Assembly (NCBI GenBank): GCA_022578965.1
Contig: MU400509.1
Location: 62,001-126,000 of the forward strand
DNA from: Xylaria sp. FL1777
Lineage: Eukaryota; Ascomycota; Sordariomycetes; Xylariales; Xylariaceae
DNA: 64,000 nucleotides
Direction of reading: 5' to 3'
Part shown: positions 50,101 to 61,831 of the stretch, piece by piece
How positions within the stretch are numbered: the stretch's first letter is position 1
Layout: each line of letters begins with the position of its first letter
Notes under the pieces: generated by a model
What the model saw: only the letters and a program-made list of their open reading frames with translations
Database searches by the model: none
Told to the model about the DNA's origin: nothing
Program-made: the position numbers and the translations under genes

Positions 50101-50548
50101 ACTCAAACAATCTGTCCTCGGCGTTGACTCAACCAATATCGAAAACCTGACTCTCGAAGGGGGCGCTAATAGCGGCATCTATAATCCCGAGGCCCAACAG
50201 CGCGAGGAGGCAGAGATGGCACAGGCCATGAAAGAAGTGGAGCGCCTACGGCTCGAGATGCAACGGGCCAATGAACGCATTCAGGTTGCGCAGGGGGTTG
50301 ATGCTGCCGGCACCGTCGTTAAGAAGAAAAAGAAGACGACTGCTAAAACAAAGAAGAAGTCTATTGCTCCCACCGAAGTAGACGCCGGAGAAGGCAGCGT
50401 TGAGGGGGCTAGGGTAGTTAAGAAGAAGAAAAAGAAGGAGCAAGTCACAGCTATCAACGAGGGCATGGGAGATGCGCAAGCCGGGATAGAACAAGGCGTT
50501 GTCAAACCAAAGAAGAAAAAGGTGAAACCGCCGGCTGAGGTCGAATAG
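47167..50548 (+). CDS. APL5: AP-3 adaptor complex delta subunit
   Basis: Proposed exons: 47167-47168, 47228-47346, 47413-47609, 47665-48048, 48108-48336 and 48390-50548, giving 1029 residues. The start codon appears split: AT, a GT-AG intron with CTGAT branch, then G TTT GAA AAA, making MFEKSLYDLIRGLRSHKGNE, the usual family start. Adaptin repeats follow: LKLIYLEMFGHDMSWASF, EVMASPKYHQKRVGYLG, IRKKTIVTLYRLALVYP, ELGWRRPHDFLSLAP, YECINGIIQGG, LKYVALLAFNKIV. After about residue 560 the protein becomes acidic/Ser-rich and ends in three lysine blocks of the VVKKKKK type separated by spacers. AP-3 delta builds the coat for direct Golgi-to-vacuole transport. The exon ending at 48048 is followed by an acceptor in CTGAAG form. 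Confidence 0.94.
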
Positions 50549-51400
50549 ATGGTGTAATACCTGATATTGCCATGCTGAGGAGACATCAATTTCTGATGCT
50601 GGTGCGTCGCTGAAACTGAAAAGAATATCCCTGAATATCACTTATGAAAGTTGATACTCCGTATCTCGGAATTGTCTGCTGGCCTTGTATAATTATCATC
50701 CTAACGTGTGTTCCACGGGTAATTAAGTACGTGACCCTTATGCTATGTCTACCTAGTATAGAATTCAATGCCTCACCTTTGTCATGTTCATGCAGCAATT
50801 CTATATACTCAACTAACCCCGGCTTATCTAAAGTAAGCGCATGGTTTCCCACCACCCGTATTTTCGCATGTCAATAGCACAAGCAATTCAGAAGGGCGAA
50901 CAATAGGCCAAGAAGGGGGAATCGTAGTAAATATGTACAAAGTAATAGAAGAAGAGGACGATCAATGTCCAAGAAAGAAAAACCACCTCAGATGGAACAA
51001 AAAAAAAGCGTTCTCCATTGCCTCATAAAAAAGTCTATGCATACACTCTGCAGTACAGACTTGATTGATACATACAGTTAACGGGTTCAAACATATGCTC
51101 GCTTTCTTTTCTTATCCGCACCCACGGGCGCAGTTCCAAGAGATCCAACCTAGGCCGTAGGCAGAAGGCATGGGAGAAACAGAATATTGCTCCGTCCCTT
51201 AAGTTTTTCTGCCCCTCGCTTTCCCTTTCGCCGTCGCATATAAGAGGGTAAAAAGATAATATCTCATCATAGTGATCGACTCGTCTCTTAGTTCGCGTTA
51301 TCAATAGTAATTAACGCGAAGAAAAACCGGTGTCAAATTTCGAAGTTTCGTTTCTCCATCCTGCATATCACAAATGGAAAGGCTTATGCGGGTAGCCATA
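50549..51400. other. Convergent 3' region of APL5 and the RhoGAP gene
   Basis: No supported gene; A-rich runs at 50960-51010. Confidence 0.5.
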
Positions 51401-54137
51401 CTAGTCGTTCATTGGTGCGTCTACGAGCGTCACGCCCCTGTCTTGCGTAGGAGTCTCGCTACCCGTCCCAGCATCGGCAGCACTAACCTTTGGTGTCGAA
51501 GGCGTGCTGCTCAGCGTTACACGTCGTCCTCCCACAAACCGGGCACCTGTACGCCCTAAACTATCGCGCTTGGATACACTCCCCTCACCATCTTGCTTCG
51601 GGGAGTCACCATTCGTACCACCGTTGACTTCCGCGGGTCCGTCAGGCACCTCTAGACTCTGCCTTTTAAGCGGGTTTAAGCCGAGGCTGCTGCGATGACG
51701 CTCGTTTGACGCTGTTGGGCTAGCAATTGGGAAGCGAGTCTCAGGGCCACCGGTACTACGGTCGCGCCTGTGACGGAGACCAGGTGCTGGGCTTGTGGCG
51801 CGGCCCCGGGGCCCTGCTTTCTCAAGTAGAGCACGTTGCCGTTCCTCCATATGAGCCCTTCTGTTGCTCTCGTCTGTGCTTATAGCACGTGGTCGGTTGT
51901 TGGTTACAGAGCTCGAGTGTGAGAGGGTCGACATGCGCTTCAGCTCGCCGAAGATGGCGTCCTTGTGAGTGAATAAATCGCGAATAAGTCGGCAAGCGTG
52001 TTTCTCCTCCATCGTTAAGGATGTGTCTACTCGCGGCCTTAGGATACAAGGCGCAAGTGTTGTTGCTAGGTTTTGAACATAGTCTTCATCCGCTGAGGTT
52101 AGGTCTATCAGTCTCGTAAAGTGATTCATACAAGCGTCAAGCGTGGCGATATTCGTTAGCCGTAACTGTGAAAGCGTTTGCTGCAAGACAGCGACACGCG
52201 CCTCGTCCGTACTGTCTACTGTAGTTGTATTGTATATAGTTCTGATGATTTCATAAACATGGGAGGACACAAGAGAATCTAAGGATATTAGCTGGAGCTC
52301 AAACACAACCAAGCTGTTTAAACGTACCGGGTAATTCAAGTAGATAGAGTTTCAACAAGTGAGCAATAGTAGGGATATCGAACTCGGCCAAGACATCCGG
52401 TGTAAAAGACTTTCCATTGTTCACCTTGGCCCGTAGCTTATGAACTTGAGGTAGCTGCACATCTGCGAGCCATATACCACGTCTGGCCTCGTCACCTTCT
52501 AGATCCGGGTAATGATGGTCTAGATAAGTGAGTAGGGTTGTGACGATGATAGGCACACGTTTTTTGTCAGCTCTTGCCCGGGCTTCCAGATCTATGCCGA
52601 ATGTTTGTTCGTCCACCTTGTTATAGTAATTCTCATACGTTACAACCTTAGGAGCAAATCTCCCTGTCCGATAATTTTCGAGAAGGTAGCGTAAATCACC
52701 TGAAGGCTGAATTGTTTCTTGATAGAGAACCATGTGATCAACCGTCGATCGAAGGCTGGGAAGGACATTACTGATGGTACCTGAGAAATCAAGAACAACG
52801 GTCTTGATAGCTTTCAGTCTGTCTAATTCGCAACGCTCGAGGAATCTGAGATGAAGGAAGATGGCCTCCTCCAAGTCGCAGCGTAGCTCATCTAGCTTCT
52901 TGACACCAGCCTTGTACTTCTCATCTGTCTCTCTTGCTTCGCGACGCATACGTTCTGGTGGTGTCTCGTTGGGGTGCTGGTTGTTGAGCACATTCCAACC
53001 AGAAAGGTACTCGCTAACAGCGCCAACGACAGGAGACTCGGAACCATTCTCGGGAGACGCAGGGAGCGAGAACGTTCGTGAGACGGTAGCTTTCTTTTCA
53101 GGTAGGCCAGACATCTGGAACGCCTTAGGGCGCCATTGGTAAAAGAGTTTGGAACTGTTTGCGAAGTTGTTCCCAACATTGCCAACTAGGCGGAGGAAGC
53201 CATTCGCGACAAGGTCCTGACCGATCCGCTCTGAATAGCTGACGCTGGTCGTCCCCATGTGTCTTTGTAGATATTCCACAATGTCAGAGCCACAAGAAGT
53301 GTTCGCGTAGGTCCCTAGGATGGGAACCTTGGTTTCTCCCATCTTGATAGTGTTCATCATGTGTGACAAGATCTTCTTCACCTGCTCAGGCGGGTATGTC
53401 TCGTCTCCAATCTCATAGATTTCATCTTCCTCCTCTTCCTTTTGCGGGGACACCTTGATCTCAGGGATATTCTTGTTGACCTTAGGACTCATCTCAGGGT
53501 CCTGGAAGGCTAACTTGTTCTCCTCCTCGATGTCTTCTGCTAAGCGGCACTTATTGAAGTAAGCGCTGCGCAGTTTCTTCACGATCTCAGCTTGTCGGTC
53601 GTGGGCCTTTATCCGGGCCTGGAGCTCGTCCTGTGAGTCCTGTATCCGGGATTCGTGCGCATCACACCACCGCGCAAATGGGTTGACTACCAGATCCCTG
53701 ATACTCTGGGCGATTTTTCGGTGATTTCGTGAAGCGTCTTCCATCTCCGTCCGTACACCGTCATACGCCTATGGAGGGAGTACATATTAGCTCTTGTTTT
53801 CACCTTTGGAATTCCAAACAGGCTAGATCAATACCTTTCGCACACTTGCGCCATCATCACGGGAGAAGCCGCCGGTAATTTTGTCGGCTGCTGGAGCAAT
53901 ATCTCCGAGGCGTTGACCGTAAAGCTCCTCGGCCTCAGCTCTCATGCGAGCTATGGTTAGAATCTGTCTGTTTTCATGGACACCCTGTTGGAGCTTGCTA
54001 AACAGGACACCCAGTCCTTTCGTGGTGCGTCAGCCGAGGGCTCGGGGGAGAAGAGAAGAGAAGAATTGGAAGCCATATCATATCGCCTTACCTGCAGCAT
54101 AGTCGGGCGTCCAGAAAGAATCCGCGAAGCTGGGCAT
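51401..54137 (-). CDS. RGD2: F-BAR/DEP/RhoGAP protein, Rgd2 type
   Basis: Exons 54137-54092, 54016-53835, 53768-52328 and 52278-51401 join to 848 residues. The N-terminus (MPSFADSFWTPDYAAGLGVL, then RMRAEAEELYGQRLG) is an FCH/F-BAR start. The F-BAR is interrupted by a DEP domain at about 209-290 (PPEQVKKILSHMM, TYANTSCGSDIVEYL, VANGFLRLVG), as in Rgd2, and resumes after it. The RhoGAP domain follows (FGIDLEARA, PIIVTTLLTYLD, FDIPTIAHLLKLYLLELP, then DSLVSSHVYEIIRTIY across the intron). The expected arginine finger reads RGIWLADV, with Leu in its place. The last 200 residues are disordered. The family controls Cdc42/Rho5 at membranes; membrane binding comes from the F-BAR. Confidence 0.92.
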
Positions 54138-56188
54138 CGCAACGGCGCAAGGTGGTAGCAGGTAGTAGACGTGGTTCGCTCACGGGTTGGGTGTCGGCAC
54201 TGGTCAGGGTTTGCGAATACCGTAGTGTGGCAAGGGCTGCTGTTGGTCGTTTATGGTCAACCGTCTGTCTAGTTAGTCTAGATAGTCTAGATGGTACCTT
54301 GGGACAAGCGTGGCTCGACCGCAGGGATAGTGCAGTGCAGGTAGCAGTGCCCGGGTATGTAGATGATCAAAGAGGATGGAGTACTGGCGTTGCGACCGCG
54401 TACAAGGAGTTGTGGTGCAGGTGGAATGTCGGCGTCGGCGCGGCGTCGGCGTAGCGAAGGGCGTCTGTTGATCTTTTTCGTGTACGTTATAAGAGAATCG
54501 TCGGCTACCAGGCACTCAACAAGCCGTGCATACCTGACTAGTACCTATCTAGGCAAGCTGGAGAAAAAAAAGAGTAGAAGAATATTGACTTATTGCCTAA
54601 CAAAGAAAACACAAACGGCGCTGTGTAGTCTACGACAATGTAGGTACACCAAGAGCAAGCTGTTGGACGATTTCGTTAAAGAGAAAACAAGAACTGCCTA
54701 ACTAGATAGATAGTCTAGCAATTAATTCCTGGCGTGTTTCAACTTTCTCCGGGTCGCTGTTCAGGTCTCTTGGGCCCTGGCTCTAGCCCCCAGGATTCCA
54801 GTCCAACAAGCCGAGAGTGGAACGCAGTTGAAGCTGAAAAATCATTGGACAGATGACGCTATCAGGGGGCCACGTCAAGAGCTTCAAGTCACCAGGGGGT
54901 GTCATTTCAGTGTACCTGGGTAGGTACTATTTTTGAGGCTGAGCGGCGTTACTTAGCATACTTAGGGCAGAACTAGGATACATAGGGCAACTAGGGCGCC
55001 TACTGAGCAAGTATGTGTACCTTGTTTGTGGGTCTCGACTATCCCACACTACACTGCCGGTATATAATGTAGTATACCTACGTATACCTATAAGATAGGC
55101 AGGTACCTACTGAGTATGTAAGTATGTACCTCTGTGCGTGGCTGTACCAACAGTGCTCTCCAACACTACCTAGGAGAACTTGACCGTCAAATCTAGTGAT
55201 CAACTGAATTACTCAATGGTCAAAATAGTCACTAGGTACTGCTTTGGATGTCATATGTCATTTATTATGACCTCCCTTCATCACTGTCCCGTCTTTCCGT
55301 CTGTTCTCTACAAAATTCGTATTGGGATATGAACACTTACACAGATGTCCATCACCTTCTATATAAAGATGAAAATGAGGCCTCACAAATGGGACTTATC
55401 TAAACCCCTGGGCCCCGTCCTACCCTTGGCTACACCCACAAGTTCGTTTGCTAGCGTTTGCTCATACTCGTCATTGGGAAGGCGTCGTATGCCAACAATA
55501 ATTCACGATAGACAAGTGTAGGTAGGAGTTAAAATTGATTCCTATTTATACTACCTACTATCTACCTCCACGTAGGAACATCCATACGTGTTTAAAGTAT
55601 TCTGCCTTTCTCTTGGCGTTGGCTCCATACATGTTAAGGCAGACGAAACTGAATTAAACCAATTACGTAACCTACCTACCTACTGTAGGTAGGTAAATAA
55701 CTTTAGGCTTCATTGTCATCACCCCTTGGCTCGACTCCCATCCTGTCGAGACAAGTGAATCCAAGGGGTTTTGTTTGTACCTACTATCTATATATTTATG
55801 AAGAGAAGAGTCTATGTCGTCGCCTGCAGGCTTGACATTCGGCTGCGAAAGTCGACAAGGGTCTAAGCAGACTGTCGCAATAGCGATCTTGGTTAGGCGA
55901 CGGGGTAGGATCCAATAAATGCAGGAGATCGGGAGCATCGGTGGAGCTACTTTACCAGATAGCTACATGTAGGTAGGCGCTTGCTTACATATCAGAATGT
56001 TGAGGCCTTCACCAGATACTTATTTCCCGTCGAGTTGCCTAAATACAACAAGTTTCGCTTTGCAACTATAATCCAGCTATTTATACGTAAATCCCGAGAG
56101 TTTGGTTTCGGTGGAACACCCACGTTTTAGCCTGAGCGGGAGCCATCTCATACCGACGAGACGGTGAGATATCAACCCCCTTATTGAC
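54138..56188. other. Divergent intergenic region upstream of RGD2 and the dipeptidase gene
   Basis: 2 kb, no gene supported. TACCTACC/GTAGGTAGG words cluster at 55075-55130 and 55670-55695. TCTAGT repeats occur near 54268-54290. Confidence 0.5.
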
Positions 56189-57793
56189 ATGGCTGAGAAA
56201 GGGATCCTCGACAGTGATGGCATCGTAGAACGGCCACGATGTCGGAGATCAATTGCCAAAGTCTTGATATCATCGGCCTTTATTTTGATCATTCTTGGAT
56301 CATTACTTCACCCAAGGACGCGATGTTACCACCCACTTGCTAATGGGTACTCTCGCCTTCGCCCAGCGTCTATCGAAGGCAGGGTAGAAGCCATTCTATC
56401 AGAAACACCATTGATTGGTTTGTGACCATGCGATGCAAACTGAAAGTCAATCGACAATAGTTGCTGACTGTAAAGACAGACGGACACAATGATCTGGCCA
56501 TCCTCATCCGGGCCGTGTATAACAACCACATCTATCAACATAACTTCACCGAGCCCTTTACGAGAGGCGGCATGATTTCCCACACAGACCTCCCTAGGTT
56601 AAGGAAGGGCTTAAATGGCGGTGCCTTCTGGAGCGTCTTCACCCCTTGCCCAGCTAACGGGTCGGACTACTCAGATGAGAACTACGCCGCCAGTGCGTCC
56701 TCCCCTCCCCTCCCCCTGACCTAGGCAGAACCCTGAACTCACCAGAAGCAAGGCGTGCAACTCACGTTGCAGCAAATCGACCTAATGACACGGCTCCAGG
56801 CCGCCTATCCCGACTCCTTCTCGGGCACCGTGGACAGCGCGTCCGCAAAGGCGGCCTTCAAACAAGGCAAGCTGATCTCGCCGCTCGGCGTCGAGGGCCT
56901 GCACCAGATCGGCAACTCGGTGGCGAACCTGCGGCGGTTCCACGCCATGGGCGTCCGCTACGCGACGTTGACGCACAACTGCGGGAACGTCTTCGCGGAT
57001 GCGGCGCTCTGGGAGAACCCGTTCCACAAGGCGCCGCCGTACTGGGGCGGCGTCTCTCTGAAGGGTAGACAGCTTGTCAACGAGATGAACCGCATCGGCA
57101 TGATCGTCGACTTGTCGCACGTGAGCGTCGATACCATGCTAGATGTTCTCGGCGGCCGCGAGGAGAAATGGGCCGGGAGCAAAGCCCCCGTCATGTTCAG
57201 CCACAGCTCGGCATATGCCCTGTGTCCGCACCCGCGCAACGTGCCGGACCATGTCCTCCAGCTTGTGAAGAAGCGGAACTCGGTGGTCATGGGTGAGTTT
57301 TCCCTTGCCGCTCGTTTTTTTTTTCCTTTTTATTTCCCTACTGTTTTTTTCCGTCAACTTGACCTCCCGGGGAATACTAATGCAGACAGTCAACTTCTCC
57401 CCCGACTTCGTCAGCTGCGTGGACAACAACAACCCGAACGGGGTGCCGGACCTGTATCCAGCGAACAACACCCTGTCCCATGTCGCCGACCACATCACCT
57501 ACATCGGCAACTTGATCGGGTACGATCACGTGGGGGTGGGCAGTGATTTCGACGGCATCCAGTCGACGCCCGAGGGTCTTGAGGATGTCTCCAAATACCC
57601 GGACCTCTTCGCCGAGCTGCTGCGCCGAGGGGTGTCAGACGCCGATGCCGCCAAGATCGCTGGCGGCAACATCCTGCGCGTGTGGGCTGATGTCGAAAAA
57701 GTTGCCGCCAAGCTGCAAGCTCGGGGTGAACCGGTCATGGAAGACGACTTGCCAAGTCTATTTAAGGCGGGAACGCTAATGGTTGATTATTAA
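56189..57793 (+). CDS. Membrane dipeptidase (peptidase family M19)
   Basis: Exons 56189-56417, 56480-56692, 56753-57292 and 57390-57793 join to 461 residues. A single hydrophobic segment (KVLISSAFILIILGSLLH, about 24-41) after a basic N-terminus suggests a type II anchor. M19 zinc-site marks are DGHND (near 77), the bridging acidic region, DLSHVS, FSHSSAYAL and SDFDGIQ. These enzymes hydrolyse dipeptides, including D-amino acid-containing ones, outside the cytosol; fungi also have biosynthetic relatives acting on glutathione-derived thiols. The neighbours give no biosynthetic cluster context. The third exon is strongly G/C-rich at third positions and the first is not. The exon 2/3 join uses a GCAAG acceptor, chosen because the nearer CAG would break frame. 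Confidence 0.92.
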
Positions 57794-58426
57794 AGAGCAT
57801 TGACGGCATAAGAAGTTGGATGTTTTGTCTTAGAGTTTGCAGGACTTCGCACTCAAAGACACTTGTGGTGGATGTTGTAAGCGAATCATATGGTCAAGAG
57901 GTAGGGTTCTATTATTCTAATCCAAGCAGGAACTACCTGCACATATTGGGCTTGAAGCCGTGGCTCAAACAGAATCATGGGTTTTTTACCAACTAATTTT
58001 CCATCCTAGCGGTGTATAAGGTAAAGACTGTATCTAGTAGAGTTATAAGTAATGTAGAAGCCGATAACCTCGGTATCCAGGTATTCATAGCTCAGTTTAC
58101 ATTCAATTCCCTAAGGTATCAGGCAATGCTCTGACATGGATTTCGTTCATATGATACAAGGGAAACATGTTTCCCAGGCTCGTGGTAATGCAGCCATAAA
58201 AAGGCCCTTTATAAACAATAAACGGAGGGCTCAGTTGGTTTTGTCGCAACCCTCTAGTAACGCCAGGCCCAATGCTTCCTTTTACTTTGTCTTCACAAGT
58301 AGTACCCTCTTCAATCGAGAGGAATTCGTTCGACCCTTATTCAGTCGTCTCAAAAAACTGGCCTCCCTCCCATCTTCTCATCTCATACTCTCTTAACCTC
58401 TTTCCTTTCTCTTTACCTCCGGTAAA
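57794..58426. other. Convergent 3' region of dipeptidase and uS13m
   Basis: No supported gene. Confidence 0.5.
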
Positions 58427-59008
58427 CTAGAACCTCGACCCACTGCCACCACGCTCCAGGGTATTGAGCTTCTTGGCCGTCTCGATCTGGGTGCGGGTGC
58501 GCTGTCCGCGGACGGGCAAGCCCATGGCGTGGCGACGGCCGCGGTACGTGCCCATGTCACGCAGGCGCTGTATGTTCTCCTGGACGATGCGGCGCGCGTC
58601 GTTCTCGATCGTCATATTTGATAGCTCGGCCGTCAGCGCCGTCACTGTCTTCACGGGGATTGTGCCTAGGCGCGCCAGCGGATGGATCGTGTATTTCGCC
58701 ATGATGCGCGCCGAGGCCTGTGGCCCCAACCCGTAGAAGCTCTCGAGGGCTTTCTATTTGGCGCACATAGTTAGTACTCGACGCTCAATTCTCGTTTTTG
58801 CGTTTCCTGTTCCAGGGAAGTCTGGCTCGTGGTCTCGGGGTGGCGTAGGAACCTGGGAGAAAGAAAGACATGCGAAGTAGCAGGTTAGATTAAGCATGAG
58901 CAATGCGTACCTTCACCAGCTTCCTCTCGTGGAAGTTCGCTCCTAATATAGACACCTAATAGAATGAGCGTTTCAATTCTAAGCGTGCTATGGAATGAGA
59001 CTCACCAT
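58427..59008 (-). CDS. SWS2: Mitochondrial small ribosomal subunit protein uS13m
   Basis: Exons 59008-59006, 58955-58911 and 58753-58427 give 124 residues. The first coding exon is the ATG alone, followed at once by GTGAGT; the second codes VSILGANFHERKLVK and the third begins KALESFYGLGPQASARIM. The resulting MVSILG...HERKLVKKALES is the usual fungal start of this protein. The rest shows S13 family marks: LGTIPVKTVTALTAEL, RIVQENIQRLRDMGTYRGRR and the GLPVRGQRTRTQ tail. uS13 sits in the head of the small subunit and contacts the large subunit. Yeast Sws2 is the homologue. It is divergent from the cyclophilin gene. Confidence 0.93.
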
Positions 59009-59522
59009 TGTAGGCGAGGCTGTGGTCAGACACCAAGTTGCCTGGCTTAGGCTGTTGTGCTTGAAGTCGTCAATAAAATCGTGAGCGCCAATCCAGACCA
59101 ATTACGATCTCGGAAGGCAATGCTTCGTCTCCCAGCCTGGACTGAATTTAGACGCTCGAGCCACTCACTATCAGGCTGATATGGGCAGATCCACTACCTA
59201 GTGGAGAGTGCCCTGTGGGCAGAACTGTAGCAGTAAACCAACAGTGCAGGTGCTTGCTGACAACACCCCGCATCATGATTGCGAGGCACCGCCGCACTAG
59301 GTACCTCACCTACCAACTTTGGTGGTCTTTCAGGGGTCTGTTACAGCTTGAGTTAGAACGGAGCTTGTGTGTCCTCTTCGCTGCTCCGTCCTTGCGCTGC
59401 CTCTTCCTTCTCTTCCCTTTTTCGCTTTCAACACGAACAGGTGGACTTCTACCTTCTGTTCGAGAGCAATTGCAATCCATCAAAGCTGTTCTTGATCGAT
59501 TGATCAATAGCCATTCCTCACC
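59009..59522. other. Divergent promoter region between SWS2 and cyclophilin B
   Basis: 514 nt, no gene. Pyrimidine-rich (CTTCC/CTCTT) stretch just upstream of the cyclophilin start at 59395-59460. Confidence 0.55.
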
Positions 59523-60689
59523 ATGTTTAACGTGCGCCGGCTTTTCGTCAGCGCCCTGCTGTTGCTGGGCTTCAGCGCTCTCCTGCTCTCGCAGACTGTC
59601 GAGGCAAGCAAGGGACCTAAGATCACCCACAAGGTCTACTTCGACATCACCCATGGCGACGAGGCTCTAGGCCGTATCGTCATCGGCCTTTACGGCAAGA
59701 CCGTTCCCAAGACCACCGAGAACTTCCGTGCCCTTGCTACTGGTGAGAAAGGGTTCGGCTACAAGGACTCTACCTTCCACCGCGTCATCAAGCAATTCAT
59801 GATCCAGGGCGGTGACTTCACCAAGGGCGATGGCACCGGTGGCAAGTCCAGTACGTGTTATCAATTGAGGTCACACTTCTCACACGCAACTTGCTGACGG
59901 GGTTTTGATTACAGTCTACGGTGACCGCTTCGAGGACGAGAACTTCAAGCTAAAGCACTCCAAGCCTGGTCTGTTGTCCATGGCCAACGCCGGCAAGGAC
60001 ACCAACGGCTCCCAGTTCTTCATCACCACCGTCGTCACCTCGTAAGGCTCCCTTTGATTCCCCCCTTAATATGAAAAGACGAATCTGTGAGCTGACCTGG
60101 ACTGATGCAGCTGGCTCGATGGCCGACACGTTGTGTTCGGCGAGGTACTGGAGGGCATGGATATTGTGACCAAGATTGAGAACGTCAAGACCAAGCCGGG
60201 CGACAAACCCGACAAAACAGTCAAGATTGCCGATAGTGGCGAGTTGGAGGTTCCCCCTGAAGGTATTCACGTGGAACTATAGACACATACCCAAAAACGC
60301 GCACCTACCCAGATGTGCCTTCTTTCCATTCCTCTGGCTGGCTCGTAAAGAAAGAAAAAATGGAAAAGAAAGAAACATTAGACCCATCCGCTCCTTATCT
60401 TCGTCATTGATCCTGGTGGATTTCGCTGATACGTAGTTTCCTCCTTCTTCCAGGTCTCTCGGGATCAGCTGCATGGGCCGCAGGAGTCCAGGAGGACCCG
60501 GACGTCCCAGACACTCCAGGCACTCCAGGCACCCCAGATGTGGGCGCCGGCGAAGGATGGTCCGTCCTGCAGAAGGGCCTCCTATTCTTTGTCGTGATTG
60601 GTGCCATTGCATTCTACGTTCGTTGGGCACAGCGTCGAGATGAGCGCGACGAGCTCGATGAGGTCGGATATGAGAAGACCATGGCGTAG
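59523..60689 (+). CDS. Cyclophilin B-type peptidyl-prolyl isomerase, ER, with C-terminal membrane segment
   Basis: Exons 59523-59850, 59915-60041, 60111-60262 and 60454-60689 join to 280 residues. The N-terminal hydrophobic stretch ([16 protein letters not shown]) is a signal peptide. The cyclophilin domain has all key parts: [35 protein letters not shown] and [12 protein letters not shown], with the catalytic Arg in FHRVI. The fourth exon adds a Pro/Gly linker, a membrane segment ([17 protein letters not shown]) and an acidic/basic tail. If the third intron is kept, the frame instead ends after GIHVEL, an HDEL-like retrieval signal, at 60282 (208 residues). It catalyses proline isomerisation in secretory protein folding. 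Confidence 0.94.
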
Positions 60690-61023
60690 TTCCAATGAAA
60701 AATGCGTACGGTAACAGAAAATATTAGGTGTACGATGCTGTACAACTAGATATTATTCGTAAGATTCTATGTATAGTTGTGAATGGGTTTGGGGACCAGT
60801 GTGGGTGAGTACATTCGCTTGTGTGGAGGTAAATATAGTGTAGATAGGTAGACTGGGTATTTTTGAAGCTATCCAAAAGATCCACAAAATTTTGACATCC
60901 CACTTCCGTGCTATGGACTTCAACTTACTCACTTACAACAAACAAACAAACAAACAACCCACTGCGAATCCTACCTGCGTACTTCAGAAGGGACACACCA
61001 GGAGGAAGGATAATTTTTCAACA
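60690..61023. other. Intergenic region between cyclophilin B and TRM112
   Basis: 334 nt between two genes on the same strand. It contains a four-unit CAAA repeat at 60939-60954 shortly before the TRM112 start. Confidence 0.5.
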
Positions 61024-61831
61024 ATGAAGGTCCTGAGCCTCAACTTTCTGACGTGCGCCGTCAAGACGTGCAAAACTCAATCGGATTCGTATCCGTTGCA
61101 TCCCAAGGACGCCGAACTCGTGCAGGACGACATCGAGCTCAACGAGGACTTCCTCGTTAACTTGCTACCCCGTATAGATTGGACCGCGCTGTCTACTACT
61201 GCTACCGAGGTATGTCCTGTATTGATTAAGAGCTTTTACCTGGGTTTCTCATCACTGCATATGATCTTGAATCTGTGTTGTCTGTGTGCGTGAGGTGGAA
61301 TAAAACTTGCGCTTAGAGGGGAAATTTGTCGATAAGGTGCCATACAAAACTCGTCTCCTTTTCCTCTTCAGTATGACCATCTGCAGGAAAAGAGAAAAAA
61401 GCTTTTCATTCATACTCACTCCTTGCTCTTTCCCTCTTATAATCAATCTATGTATCTATCCATCTCATCTCACTCATTGTTTGCATCTTGCTACTATTAT
61501 TCCACCATGACACCCACCCGTACATAACTTTAGCCATGAAGAGTGAAAGGGAGGTGGGGGAGAAAGAAGGGATAAAACTCCATAAACATCACAACAAGCA
61601 CGTCGACGACGCCGCTAACTCATATGAAACCAGCTCGGCTTCCCAGCCCTACCCTCGACGGCCCCAACGCCCGAGGACCTCCGCGCAGACGCTAAGACGC
61701 TGCGGGACCTCCACAGCCTCCTGCTCGAGACGCAGATGGTCGAGGGCAAGCTGGTGTGCGCCAGCTGCGGCCACGAGTACGCCGTGCACGAGGGCATCGC
61801 CAACTTCCTGCTGCCCAGCCACCTCGTCTAA
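61024..61831 (+). CDS. TRM112: Trm112, activator of methyltransferases
   Basis: Exons 61024-61209 and 61634-61831 join at phase 0 to 127 residues, close to the family size. The start MKVLSLNFLTCAVKTC and the C-terminal CASCGHEYAVHEGIANFLLP supply the two Cys pairs of the zinc-binding fold. Trm112 is the shared partner of Trm9, Trm11, Mtq2 and Bud23, so it serves tRNA wobble modification, tRNA m2G, release-factor methylation and 18S rRNA m7G. The 424-nt intron is by far the longest proposed in this window; it ends in a clear CTAAC...ACCAG signal. Confidence 0.95.
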
